Shown here: positions 19,448 to 28,655 of the stretch, in pieces | How the letters are laid out: each line of letters opens with the position of its first letter | Position numbering within the stretch: the stretch's first letter is position 1 | Assembly: GCF_015550425.1 (NCBI RefSeq) | Contig: NZ_JADNAT010000007.1 | Span: 82,857-146,856, forward strand | Source of the DNA: Clostridium sp. 1001275B_160808_H3 | Lineage (GTDB): Bacteria > Bacillota > Clostridia > Clostridiales > Clostridiaceae | Reading direction: 5' to 3' | DNA length: 64,000 nt | Notes under the pieces: model-generated | Told to the model about the DNA's origin: nothing | The model's database searches: none | The model's input: only the letters and a program-made list of their open reading frames with translations | Position numbers and translations under genes: made by a program

Positions 19448-21325
19448 ATGGGGATCTTGGGAAAACAGAAAAATTTTAAATTTATAGGATTGATAGTAGT
19501 ATTTTCATTAATTTTCAATCTTGCTTTACCTTTATTTGACATAAAAGCACATGCATACGAAAATAGTTCTAAAATGGTGGAACAAGAATTGAAGGAAATA
19601 GTTTCTAAATATGGGGAAGCAAATGTAAAATTTGAAGATGGTTTGTATGTTTACGTTGGTGAAGAAATCAATCTTACTGATTCTGAGAATTATCAAGAAG
19701 TAATATGGAACTCTGAAAATGAAGAAATTGTCAACGTAGAAAATAATAAGTTAACTGGAGTAGAAGAAGGTACAACATTTATCGTTGGGAAAAAGGCTGA
19801 AACGTATTATATAAAAGAAGTATACGTTTCGATGGAAAGTGCAAATGTAAGATCTATAAATAATTTAGAATCAAGAGCAAGCTCACAATATGTTGTTTAT
19901 ATTGATCCTGGTCATGGGGGATATGATCCTGGTGCTCAAGGTAATGGAATAGTAGAAAAGGATATAGTTTTAAATTATGGACTTAGGCTTAAGGAAAAAC
20001 TTGAGGCAAATGGAATAAAGGTAATAATGAGTAGAACTTCAGATGTATATGTATCTTTAGAAGATAGAAGTAGGGGAGCCAATAATGTAAATCCTGATAT
20101 TTTCATTTCAATACATATTAATTCAGCAGGAGCTACTAGTGCGTCAGGAATAGAAACATTTTATAAGAAAGATATAGACAAGCCTTTAGCAGAAAAAATT
20201 CAAAGTAAATTAATTAGTTATACTGGTGCTGTAAACAGGGGAGCTAAATGGGAGGATTTCCATGTAGTTAGAGAAACTAATATGCCAGCAAGTTTAGTAG
20301 AATGTGGGTTTTTAACAAATGTAAACGAGGCTGATAATTTAAAAAATTGGGACTATCAAGAAAAACTTATAAATGCTATGTTAGATGGAGCATTAGATTA
20401 TTTATATAATAGCAATCCGTTGGTAGCTAATAGAATATATGGAAATAACAGGTATGAGACATCTTATGAATTATTCAAAAATGGATGGAGTAGTTCAGAA
20501 TATGCTGTTATAGCTCCAGGTTTAGATTATCCAGATGCTTTGTGTGCAACCCCTTTAGCTACTAAGTATAATGCACCTATAGTATTAGCTGAAAATACTT
20601 CATTAAAAAATCAATCTAATCTTTTAAATTTATTAAAATCTAAGGGTGTAAAGAATGTATTTTTAGTAGGGGGGACTGGGGTTATACCTTCATCATTTGA
20701 AAGTGAGCTTTCAGCACAAGGTATAAGTAGTAAGAGACTTGGTGGAAAGAATAGATATGAAACTTCAGTTCAAATATCAAAAGAAGTTGGAAATAGTTCT
20801 GGTGAGGTTGCGGTAGTAAGTGGTTTAGACTTTGCTGATGGTTTATCAATATCATCAATTGCAGCAATAAGAAATATGCCAATATTACTAACAGAAAAGA
20901 ATCAACTTCCTAGTGAAGTTTTAAATCATTTAAATGGTTTAAATATAAGTAAATCTTATGTTATAGGTTCAAGTGGTGCCGTATCTGATAATGTTGCTAG
21001 TAAGCTTTCAAATGTTGAAAGGCTTGGTGGTAAGAATAGATACGAAACAAATAAGAATATCTTTAATAAGTTTAAATCTAGTTTAGATCTTAGTAACTTA
21101 TATATAGCTTCAGGATTAGATTTTCCTGATGCATTATCTGTGTCTGCACTTGCAGGAAAAAATTCAGGATTTGTTGTACTATCAAATCTTAATTCTGCAG
21201 AGCCAGATGTAAAGGAGCTTATGACATCAGTAAGACCTAATTTACAAAACATATATGTTTTAGGAAGTAGAGCTATTATAAGCGATAGTGTACTATATAA
21301 TTTAGGTATAAATATTATAAGATAA
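19448..21325 (+). CDS. Secreted N-acetylmuramoyl-L-alanine amidase with BIG2-like and CWB2 domains
   Basis: 625 aa from ATG 19448; the in-frame TTG at 19457 has better spacing to GGATGGGG and may be the true start. Order: signal peptide (about 8-36), a BIG2/Ig-like domain (about 50-130), an Amidase_3 domain (about 147-320) with zinc ligands H156 (DPGHGG), E170 and H223 (SIHINS) and catalytic E285 (VECGF), then three CWB2 repeats (about 330-625). It cleaves the bond between MurNAc and L-Ala in peptidoglycan and is held on the wall by CWB2. It may act in cell separation or wall remodelling. Confidence 0.93.
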   Translation: MGILGKQKNFKFIGLIVVFSLIFNLALPLFDIKAHAYENSSKMVEQELKEIVSKYGEANVKFEDGLYVYVGEEINLTDSENYQEVIWNSENEEIVNVENNKLTGVEEGTTFIVGKKAETYYIKEVYVSMESANVRSINNLESRASSQYVVYIDPGHGGYDPGAQGNGIVEKDIVLNYGLRLKEKLEANGIKVIMSRTSDVYVSLEDRSRGANNVNPDIFISIHINSAGATSASGIETFYKKDIDKPLAEKIQSKLISYTGAVNRGAKWEDFHVVRETNMPASLVECGFLTNVNEADNLKNWDYQEKLINAMLDGALDYLYNSNPLVANRIYGNNRYETSYELFKNGWSSSEYAVIAPGLDYPDALCATPLATKYNAPIVLAENTSLKNQSNLLNLLKSKGVKNVFLVGGTGVIPSSFESELSAQGISSKRLGGKNRYETSVQISKEVGNSSGEVAVVSGLDFADGLSISSIAAIRNMPILLTEKNQLPSEVLNHLNGLNISKSYVIGSSGAVSDNVASKLSNVERLGGKNRYETNKNIFNKFKSSLDLSNLYIASGLDFPDALSVSALAGKNSGFVVLSNLNSAEPDVKELMTSVRPNLQNIYVLGSRAIISDSVLYNLGINIIR

Positions 21326-21377
21326 AGTGGAATTATCAAAATTTTAATTAGCTGATTATTTTTGAAAATTCTAAAAT

Positions 21378-21421
21378 AAATAACACCTAATAAGAAGTTT
21401 TATTCTTATTAGGTGTTATTT
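21378..21421. terminator. Bidirectional terminator between convergent genes
   Basis: 17-bp perfect stem (21378-21394 with 21405-21421) and a 10-nt loop, AAATAACACC on the left arm and GGTGTTATTT on the right. It serves the amidase gene and the convergent FemAB-like gene. Confidence 0.85.
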
Positions 21422-21495
21422 AATTGATTAAATAGTATATAATTTCTGAAACTACAAATTGGCATTTTTGAAATTTATTATTTTAGATGGATTAT

Positions 21496-22482
21496 TTATT
21501 TAATATGATTTTTAATAGTAAGTAGTAAGCTGTTTAATGAGTAATAGGGAGTTAATTCTCCACCAAATTTTCTAAAGTATTTTTCAATTGATGGTATCAT
21601 AGATCCTTCAAAATCAAATACTGGAAGCTTTAATGTGTTTTTAGTATATAAAATAGCTTGCCAAAGTAAATAAGACATTCCAAAGTTATTTTCTCTAGAG
21701 ATTCCACCCATTATATAATAAGCTCTTTTATTATCATAAGCTAAAACGCATCCACCAATTGCTTTATTATTTTCATCGAATATAATACCTATAATACAAT
21801 TATTATTTTTATTTAATTCGGTTAATAATTTTTTAGTAAGATCATTATCAAAGTTACTTATATTTTGACTACTAAAACTTTTATCGTTTAGATCAAAGTA
21901 GGTATCTAAATATTCATTAAAACCCCATCTAACTATTACATTACTTTTGTTTCCTTTATTTATTTTTGTTTTTTCTTGTAAATTGCTCCAAAGAATATTT
22001 TCATCTAATAAATTTAATCTATAAGTGTATCTTACTGAAGTAACATATTTATTCCAGATAAATGGTTGTATATCTGTATGTTCTGGGGAAAAACTATAGT
22101 AAAGTAATTTTTCTTTTTTTAATTCGTTTATAAATATCTCATTTATCTCTTTTATATTTGAGATTTTTTTAGAAATAGTTAATTTGTGAATTGTAGGAGA
22201 TATCATAACGCCGCCAAAAGGTGTCATATGAGGCATAACAACAAAGTTCATTCCAAGCTTCTTAGATGTAGGAATATAAAACGCTGCAATCCAAGCTTTA
22301 TTTGAATCTGATAAATAATATAGTTTGTATTCTTGTGCACTTTTAAAGTTTGATCCTATATTGTTAAGTAGCCAATAGCTTTTATGATAAAATGTTCCTT
22401 CTGGAGATTCATCAACAAATTTATTCCATTTATCTAGTAACTCTAAGTTCTTTGTATCTATCTGATTTATCTGTAAGTTCAT
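21496..22482 (-). CDS. FemAB/BioF2-like GNAT-fold acyltransferase
   Basis: 328 aa. It resembles the PF13480 group of the GNAT superfamily related to FemAB peptidoglycan peptidyltransferases: ESPEGTFYHKSYWL near the N-terminus and FDFEGSMIPSIEKYFRKFGG near 285-304, the usual closing motif. The start ATG at 22482 has a perfect AGGAGG and overlaps the end of the upstream deacetylase-like gene by 53 nt, so the two are translated together. It probably transfers an acyl or aminoacyl group to a surface glycan or lipid-linked precursor. Substrate unknown. Confidence 0.8.
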   Translation of the reverse strand: MNLQINQIDTKNLELLDKWNKFVDESPEGTFYHKSYWLLNNIGSNFKSAQEYKLYYLSDSNKAWIAAFYIPTSKKLGMNFVVMPHMTPFGGVMISPTIHKLTISKKISNIKEINEIFINELKKEKLLYYSFSPEHTDIQPFIWNKYVTSVRYTYRLNLLDENILWSNLQEKTKINKGNKSNVIVRWGFNEYLDTYFDLNDKSFSSQNISNFDNDLTKKLLTELNKNNNCIIGIIFDENNKAIGGCVLAYDNKRAYYIMGGISRENNFGMSYLLWQAILYTKNTLKLPVFDFEGSMIPSIEKYFRKFGGELTPYYSLNSLLLTIKNHIK

Positions 22483-23272
22483 TTACTACCTCCTGATAAC
22501 TAATAAAGTCTATTTTTTTACTATTGCAATAAGTAACAAGCCATATATACCAATCTTTCCAATCTTTCCATCCATTTGAGAAATATTCTTGGTGTAAGTT
22601 TATATTAAAAATAATATCTTTATCGTAGTTTGAATCTATTATTTTTTGTGTAAAATCTATTGCATATTTTAAATTATATTTTTGAAGCCCATTTTCTTGA
22701 AATAAATAGCTATCCATTATATGAAAAGGAATTTCTATTAATCCTTCTTCTGTTATGTAAGGTTGTTTTAACTCCTTAGAATATTCTGTTGTATCAAAAG
22801 TATAACCTATATCCTTCATATAAGAAAAAGTATCTTTATCTCTTCTTAAGTAATGCATTCTAATTCCAATATCTTTAGTATCATGAAGTAAATTAAAAGT
22901 ATCATGTTCTTTTTTCATTTCTTTGATGTCATTATAGGCTATTCCATGTATTCCAACATTTAAGTTATTATTTAGTATATATTTGATATGTTCTTTAGCT
23001 GCTTCAGCTTTATAAGCAAGTGTATTATCGTTTGAAGTAGCAAAAAAGTAAGTAGCCTTTGTATTGTATGTTACATCAAATTGAACTAGCTTGTCTATGT
23101 TTGTGAAATTATTTTTAATTATGCAATTTACTCTAGAAAGAAATGTCGATAGATTTATTCTAAAGAGAAACAATTCCAGAAATGCACGAATAATCATTTT
23201 AATAACTATTAAATCTTTCTTATGCTCCTTTCTAGTTAAATTATCAACATCATGGGATACAATTACTTTCAT
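22430..23272 (-). CDS. Polysaccharide-deacetylase-like (NodB-fold) protein
   Basis: 280 aa from the ATG at 23272 (TAGGAGGA site). The N-terminal IVSHDVDN is the HDVD form of the NodB Asp-Asp motif; VGIHGIAYNDIKEM holds a metal-ligand-type His, and FNINLHQEYFS near the end holds the C-terminal His. These fit the carbohydrate esterase 4-like barrel. No signal peptide is evident, as in relatives found in glycan loci. It forms an overlapping pair with the acyltransferase and probably edits a glycan precursor. Activity is inferred. Confidence 0.72.
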   Translation of the reverse strand: MKVIVSHDVDNLTRKEHKKDLIVIKMIIRAFLELFLFRINLSTFLSRVNCIIKNNFTNIDKLVQFDVTYNTKATYFFATSNDNTLAYKAEAAKEHIKYILNNNLNVGIHGIAYNDIKEMKKEHDTFNLLHDTKDIGIRMHYLRRDKDTFSYMKDIGYTFDTTEYSKELKQPYITEEGLIEIPFHIMDSYLFQENGLQKYNLKYAIDFTQKIIDSNYDKDIIFNINLHQEYFSNGWKDWKDWYIWLVTYCNSKKIDFISYQEVVNELTDKSDRYKELRVTR

Positions 23273-23356
23273 ATTAAATCCTCCTAAAAAATGGAATATA
23301 TATTATAGTTAATTATATAACAAATACATATTTTAGTCGATATATGTAAAGAAATC

Positions 23357-23364
23357 TTAAGAAA
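23357..23364 (+). promoter_or_regulatory. TTAAGAAA motif 17 bp upstream of the operon B -35
   Basis: TTAAGAAA lies exactly 17 bp before TTGTTA. The same octamer lies exactly 17 bp before the -35 of operon C (36472-36479). It may be an activator site or an UP-like element. Confidence 0.35.
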
Positions 23365-23381
23365 AGTATAAGGTTTCTTTA

Positions 23382-23409
23382 TTGTTAATTAGACATCATA
23401 TGCTATAAT
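23382..23409 (+). promoter_or_regulatory. Promoter of polysaccharide operon B
   Basis: TTGTTA (23382-23387), a 16-bp spacer ending TGC, TATAAT (23404-23409). It has the same layout as the operon A and C promoters. Confidence 0.7.
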
Positions 23410-23449
23410 TATATAAAAATGAAAGAATTATAATTTGATAGGTGAATAA

Positions 23450-24874
23450 ATGAGTGGATTATTTAAAAAATTTATAGAATTTGCAATAGGAAATGGCTTA
23501 GTTATGATTTTAGGCCTTGTTTCGACACCAATTGTTTCAAGGATGATTGAGCCTTATGAAAAGGGAAGAGCAGATATATTCATAACTTATACTAGCTTGA
23601 TAGTTCTTATTTTAACTATGGGCTTAGATCAAGCATATATAAGATATTTTAATGAAGAAAAAGAAAGAGGAGCTTTATTAAGAAGAGCTGTAAAGGTTCC
23701 AATAATATTAAGCTTTTGTTTAGGTGCAATACTTTTAATATTTTACAAACAAGTTTCAAATTATATGGTTGAAGAAACTTCTTTTTTCTTAGTATTTTTA
23801 TTTGCATTTCATAGCTTTGTTAGCATAATAAGTAATTTTGCAATGATTAATGTTAGAATGAAGCAAAAGGCTAAGTCATATTCAATGCTTGGTGTTATTA
23901 ATAAAGTAGCATTTATTATTTTTATTGTATCATTATTTTATGTGTTTAGAAATAACTACATGACTTTAGTTTTAGCGACTGTTTTAGGAAATTTAGTTAT
24001 GGTAATAATGGCAATTCTTATAGAAAGAAAAGATTGGTTTAGTTTGGAAAAAGGTGTTGAGGTAAGAACATCTACTAAAGAATTAATTAAATACGGAACA
24101 CCATTTATTTTTTCAATGGCTATAACTTGGGTGTTTCAATCTATCGATAGGATATCAATTCAACTTTTTAGCGATTATACTCAACTTGGACTATATGGTG
24201 GAGCAATGTACATAATTTCTATATTAAATACTGTACAGGGAGCTTTTACTACTTTTTGGGTCCCAGTTGCTTATGATAAATATCATAATAATCCTGAGGA
24301 TAGAAAGTTTTTTAGTAATATTAATGAAATTGTATCATTCTTTATGCTTATTATAGCCATAGGGTTAATAGCTACAAAGGATTTATTAATAATAATACTA
24401 GGCAAAAAGTATGAAGGAGCTCAATTTATATTCCCATTCTTAGTTTTAATGCCAATTATGTACACAATATCTGAAACAACTGTTTTAGGAATTAATTTTA
24501 AGAAGAAGACTAAATATCATATTTACATAGCAGTAGCATCTGCAATTGCAAATATAATAGGAAATTTAATTCTAGTTCCTCATTTAGGAGCAAAAGGTGC
24601 AGCTATTTCAACAGGATTAGCTTACGTTGTATTTTTTGTAACTAGAAGTTATTTTGGTAATAAATTATACAAGGTAGAAGTTAAATATGCTAAGTTTTTT
24701 GTGAGTGTTATTTCTGTTTATATTTTAGCTACTATATCAAGTATCTATAAGTTTAATAATATAATATTGGTATTTACTATATTAAGTACATCCGTTGTAT
24801 TGTTTATGTACAAAAACGTTATAAAAGACATTTTTACTATAATAAAATCAATGCTTAAAGGGAAAAATAAATAA
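23450..24874 (+). CDS. Wzx-type oligosaccharide flippase
   Basis: 474 aa with about 12-14 membrane segments of the polysaccharide transport (MOP) family. The N-terminus GLVMILGLVSTPIVSRMIEP and the mid-protein ITWVFQSIDRISIQLFSD are typical of Wzx proteins. It should move the undecaprenyl-PP-linked repeat unit of operon B across the membrane. It is the first gene of the operon, and a second flippase in operon A suggests two separate polymers. Confidence 0.88.
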   Translation: MSGLFKKFIEFAIGNGLVMILGLVSTPIVSRMIEPYEKGRADIFITYTSLIVLILTMGLDQAYIRYFNEEKERGALLRRAVKVPIILSFCLGAILLIFYKQVSNYMVEETSFFLVFLFAFHSFVSIISNFAMINVRMKQKAKSYSMLGVINKVAFIIFIVSLFYVFRNNYMTLVLATVLGNLVMVIMAILIERKDWFSLEKGVEVRTSTKELIKYGTPFIFSMAITWVFQSIDRISIQLFSDYTQLGLYGGAMYIISILNTVQGAFTTFWVPVAYDKYHNNPEDRKFFSNINEIVSFFMLIIAIGLIATKDLLIIILGKKYEGAQFIFPFLVLMPIMYTISETTVLGINFKKKTKYHIYIAVASAIANIIGNLILVPHLGAKGAAISTGLAYVVFFVTRSYFGNKLYKVEVKYAKFFVSVISVYILATISSIYKFNNIILVFTILSTSVVLFMYKNVIKDIFTIIKSMLKGKNK

Positions 24875-24891
24875 TAAGTTAACGAAAGCTT

Positions 24892-24928
24892 AGCAATATG
24901 GACAATATATTGCTATTAGTAGTATAAT
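24892..24928 (+). promoter_or_regulatory. Internal promoter overlapped by an inverted repeat
   Basis: TGGACA (24899-24904), 18 bp, TATAAT (24923-24928) precede the dehydratase gene. The inverted repeat AGCAATAT (24892-24899) with ATATTGCT (24907-24914) straddles the -35 and could be an operator. Confidence 0.45.
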
Positions 24929-24985
24929 TGTAGAAGTTAAGAGATGTTTGGAAATTATTTAAATAAATGTTGGGAGAAGAAAAAT

Positions 24986-26854
24986 ATGAATAAGCTTAGA
25001 ACTTTTATATTAGTAATAATAGATATTTTTATGGTAAATATGGCGTATTTATTATCAATAAATATTACTTTTTATGAAAGATTTACTGAAATATCTACTA
25101 TATATCAAAAAGATGTTGTTGTAGTTACAATAATATATTTAGTGTGTTTCACCTTATTTCAAATGTACAGCTCACTTTGGCATCTAACAGGAACGGATGA
25201 ATTTTTACTAGGTGCTGGTGGAGGAATTTTAGCTGGAGCTTTAGTTATATTGTATACTAGAAGTATAGGTGCTACTATACCATTAAATGTTTGTGTTATT
25301 GGTACTATGCTTACATGTATTTTTGTTCTTGGATATAGGGTGTTATATAGAGTTTATAGAAGAACATTATTATATGTTCCTTATAAGTATTCAAAGGATC
25401 AGCAAAGAGTAATGATTATTGGTGCTGGTTCAGCGGGGACAATGATTATTAATGAAATGCTTGCAAGAAGAAATCTTAAGCTAAATCCAATTCTTTTAAT
25501 TGATGATGCAGATTTTAAGCAAGGCAAAAGAATAAGTGGTGTAAAGGTAGAAGGCAAAAGAAAGGATATAGTAAGGTTAGCAGAAGAAAGAGAAATAGAT
25601 ACAATAATTATTGCTATTCCATCTATTGATAATGAAAATAAAAGAGAAATTTTAGATATTTGTAAAAAAGCTAATTGTAAAATAAAAATAATACCAGGTA
25701 TTTATGAAATTATATCAGGAGAAGCAACGGTTAATAAGATAAAAGATGTTGAACTTGAGGATTTACTTGGAAGAGACCCTGTTGTCTTAGATAACAAGGG
25801 GATTTCTGATTATTTAAACAATAAAGTAGTTTTAGTCACAGGTGCTGGGGGGTCAATAGGATCAGAATTATGTAGGCAAATAGCTCAGTTTGGACCAAAG
25901 CTTTTAGTTCTTTTTGATATATACGAAAATACTGTTTATGACATTCAAAATGAATTAAGACATGATTATCCAAACTTAAACATAAAAGTATTAATTGGAT
26001 CTGTAAGAGATAAGGATAGGTTAAGAGAAATATTTGACAGGTACAACATAAATGTAGTGTTTCATGCAGCAGCTCACAAGCATGTTCCGCTTATGGAAGA
26101 TAGCCCAAAAGAGGCAATTAAAAACAATGTTTTTGGTACATTAAATTTAGTTGATATATCACATGAAAAAGGGATTGAAAAGTTTGTTCTTATTTCTACT
26201 GATAAAGCTGTAAATCCTACTAATATAATGGGAGCAACAAAAAGATTATGTGAAATGATAATACAATCATATAACACAATTAGTAATACTGAATTTGTTG
26301 CAGTTAGATTTGGAAATGTATTAGGAAGTAATGGTTCTGTAATACCTTTGTTTAAAAAGCAAATAAAAAATGGTGGTCCAGTTACTGTAACTCATAAGAA
26401 TATAACAAGATATTTCATGCTTATACCTGAAGCTGCACAACTTGTACTTCAAGCAGGTGGGTTTGCTAAAGGTGGAGAAGTCTTTATTTTAGATATGGGT
26501 GAACCAGTTAAAATTTATGATTTAGCAATAGATTTAATAAAGCTATCTGGATTAGAGCCACATAGGGATATAAAGATAAAGGTTACTGGATTAAGACCTG
26601 GAGAAAAGCTATATGAAGAATTATTAATGAGCGAAGAAGGACTCTTAAATACAAATCATAAAAAGATATATATAGGAAGACCAACCTTTGATAGTATTGA
26701 TAATTTAAGAAAGAAGTTATTTGATTTAAAAGATATATTAGAAGAAAACGATGAAGAAAAAGTAAAAGAAAAGTTAAAGCAAATAGTACCAACTTATAAA
26801 GAGCCCAGTGAAGTGAATGAAGTTGCAATAACTAATAATGAAACATCAGATTAA
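24986..26854 (+). CDS. Membrane UDP-GlcNAc 4,6-dehydratase (CapD/PglF type)
   Basis: 622 aa from the ATG at 24986 (TTGGGAG site); an upstream ATG at 24944 lacks one. About four membrane segments (1-130), a first Rossmann-like domain with IIGAGSAGTMII, then the SDR domain with VTGAGGSIGSE (G286) and STDKAVNPTNIMGATKR. The usual SDR Tyr is Met (M415) before K419, and T405-D406-K407 take the catalytic place, as is normal in PglF/WbpM-type enzymes. It makes the UDP-4-keto-6-deoxy-GlcNAc sugar. The partner transferase follows 17 bp downstream. Confidence 0.9.
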   Translation: MNKLRTFILVIIDIFMVNMAYLLSINITFYERFTEISTIYQKDVVVVTIIYLVCFTLFQMYSSLWHLTGTDEFLLGAGGGILAGALVILYTRSIGATIPLNVCVIGTMLTCIFVLGYRVLYRVYRRTLLYVPYKYSKDQQRVMIIGAGSAGTMIINEMLARRNLKLNPILLIDDADFKQGKRISGVKVEGKRKDIVRLAEEREIDTIIIAIPSIDNENKREILDICKKANCKIKIIPGIYEIISGEATVNKIKDVELEDLLGRDPVVLDNKGISDYLNNKVVLVTGAGGSIGSELCRQIAQFGPKLLVLFDIYENTVYDIQNELRHDYPNLNIKVLIGSVRDKDRLREIFDRYNINVVFHAAAHKHVPLMEDSPKEAIKNNVFGTLNLVDISHEKGIEKFVLISTDKAVNPTNIMGATKRLCEMIIQSYNTISNTEFVAVRFGNVLGSNGSVIPLFKKQIKNGGPVTVTHKNITRYFMLIPEAAQLVLQAGGFAKGGEVFILDMGEPVKIYDLAIDLIKLSGLEPHRDIKIKVTGLRPGEKLYEELLMSEEGLLNTNHKKIYIGRPTFDSIDNLRKKLFDLKDILEENDEEKVKEKLKQIVPTYKEPSEVNEVAITNNETSD

Positions 26855-26871
26855 TTGTAAAGGGAGAAAAA

Positions 26872-27477
26872 ATGAAAAAGATTAATGAGATTATAAAAAG
26901 AATATTTGATTTTTTAGCTTCTTTGTTAGGGATAATAATCTTATCACCAATACTATTAATAGTAGCAATAGCTATAAAAATAGATTCTAAAGGAAATATT
27001 CTATTTATGCAAAAGAGAATAGGGAAAAATGGAGTTCCATTTTATATTTATAAGTTTAGGACAATGGTAAGTGATGCAGAAAAGATTGGAAAACAAATAA
27101 CAGTAGGAAAAGATAATAGAATTACTAAAGTTGGAGCATTTTTAAGAAAATATAAAATAGATGAACTTCCTCAATTGTTTAATGTTTTAAAGGGCGATAT
27201 GAGCTTAGTTGGACCAAGACCAGAAGTTCCTAAATATGTTGATTTATATACAGAGTCAGAAAAAAGGGTATTAGAGGTTAGACCTGGTATAACTGATTTA
27301 GCATCTTTAAGATATAAAGATGAAAATGATATTTTAGGTAATGTAGATAATCCAGAAGAATATTATATAAATGTAATTATGAAAGATAAGCTTAAGTTAA
27401 ATTTAGAATATATTGAAAAAAGTAATTTGATTTTTGATATTTCTTTAATTTTTAAAACAATAATAAAATGTTTATAA
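26872..27477 (+). CDS. PglC-type initiating sugar-phosphate transferase
   Basis: 201 aa, the compact PglC size. One N-terminal re-entrant membrane helix (FDFLASLLGIIILSPILLI), then QKRIGKNGVPFYIYKFRTM, DELPQLFNVLKGDMS and LVGPRPEVP. It transfers a sugar-1-phosphate, often a 6-deoxy amino sugar after a PglF-type dehydratase, to undecaprenyl phosphate. It is the second such enzyme in the window (the other at 4351), supporting two separate polymers. Confidence 0.9.
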   Translation: MKKINEIIKRIFDFLASLLGIIILSPILLIVAIAIKIDSKGNILFMQKRIGKNGVPFYIYKFRTMVSDAEKIGKQITVGKDNRITKVGAFLRKYKIDELPQLFNVLKGDMSLVGPRPEVPKYVDLYTESEKRVLEVRPGITDLASLRYKDENDILGNVDNPEEYYINVIMKDKLKLNLEYIEKSNLIFDISLIFKTIIKCL

Positions 27478-27491
27478 AGGTGGTTAAATAA

Positions 27492-28574
27492 ATGAAAAAG
27501 CTAAAGTTTGCAATTATAGGTTGTGGGAGAATTTCATACAAGCATGTAGAAGGCCTAGTTGAAAATAAAGATGTTGCAGAATTAGTAGCAACATGTGATG
27601 TAAAACTTAATCTTGCAGAAGCTAAAAAAGAAGAATACTTAACTAAGATGAATGATTCAGCTTTAAAGGTTGGAGCTTATGAAGACTATAAAGTAATGCT
27701 TGAAAATGAAGACATTGATGTTGTTACAATAGCAACAGAAAGTGGATATCATGCTGAAATTGCTATTTATTGTATGAATAAAGGAAAGCATGTAATAGTT
27801 GAAAAGCCAATGGCAATGTCAATAGATGATGCAAATGAAATGATTGAAGTAGCAAAGAAAAATAATGTTAAACTTTCAGTTGCTCATCAAAATAGATTTA
27901 ATAAGCCAATACAAAAGCTTAGAGAAGCTGTAGAAGATAAAAAACTAGGAAGAATAATGAATGGTACAGCTAGAGTCCTTTGGAGAAGAGATGACAATTA
28001 TTATAAGCAAGCTCCATGGAGAGGTACTTGGGATTTAGATGGCGGTACTTTAATGAATCAATGTATACATAATATAGACCTATTACAATGGATGATAGGA
28101 TCAGAAGTTGAAAGAGTATATGCAGAATGTGATACTTTTAGAAATCCTATAGAAGGTGAAGACTTTGGAGCCATCGTTATTAGATTTAAAAATGGATCTA
28201 TTGGAATTGTAGAAGGTAGTGCAGTTGTTTATCCAAAGAATTTAGAAGAAACGTTAAGTGTATTTGGTACAGAAGGAACAGTTGTAATAGGTGGCCTTGC
28301 TGTGAATGAACTTAAAACTTGGAGATTTGAAGGCGAAGATGAAGAAGCTGCTAAGAAGGATTTACAAGTTCAAATAGATAGCGTATATGGAAAAGGACAC
28401 ACTCCATTATTTAGAGATGTTGTAGATGCTATAAATGAAGATAGAAAGCCTTATATAAGCGGTGAAGATGCTATAGTTCCTTTATCAATTATTTTAGCGG
28501 CTTATAAATCAAGAAAAACAGGAATGCCTGTAAACTTCCCATTAAATAATTTTTCAAGTTCAGATATGAAATAA
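27492..28574 (+). CDS. Gfo/Idh/MocA family NAD(P)-dependent oxidoreductase
   Basis: 360 aa. Rossmann motif AIIGCGRISYKH at the N-terminus, the family EKPMAMS (K is the usual catalytic Lys), and MNQCIHNIDLLQWM. Relatives in glycan loci (WlbA/WbpB) oxidise or reduce UDP-amino sugars at C3. Lying right after the dehydratase and PglC-type gene, it may act on the 4-keto sugar or on another nucleotide sugar. No aminotransferase or SDR 4-reductase was found nearby, which makes its role in that step an open question. Confidence 0.85.
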   Translation: MKKLKFAIIGCGRISYKHVEGLVENKDVAELVATCDVKLNLAEAKKEEYLTKMNDSALKVGAYEDYKVMLENEDIDVVTIATESGYHAEIAIYCMNKGKHVIVEKPMAMSIDDANEMIEVAKKNNVKLSVAHQNRFNKPIQKLREAVEDKKLGRIMNGTARVLWRRDDNYYKQAPWRGTWDLDGGTLMNQCIHNIDLLQWMIGSEVERVYAECDTFRNPIEGEDFGAIVIRFKNGSIGIVEGSAVVYPKNLEETLSVFGTEGTVVIGGLAVNELKTWRFEGEDEEAAKKDLQVQIDSVYGKGHTPLFRDVVDAINEDRKPYISGEDAIVPLSIILAAYKSRKTGMPVNFPLNNFSSSDMK

Positions 28575-28580
28575 TAATAA

Positions 28581-28609
28581 AGGCTCCGCATAAAAGCGGA
28601 GTTTTGTTT
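28581..28609 (+). terminator. Intrinsic terminator inside operon B
   Basis: CTCCGC (28584-28589) with GCGGAG (28596-28601), extended by wobble pairs, then a T-rich run. It may reduce read-through into the solute-binding-like and Wzy genes. Confidence 0.75.
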
Positions 28610-28655
28610 AATTAAGAAATATTCTATAGTTTAAGGTATATGTAAAGGTGAAATA

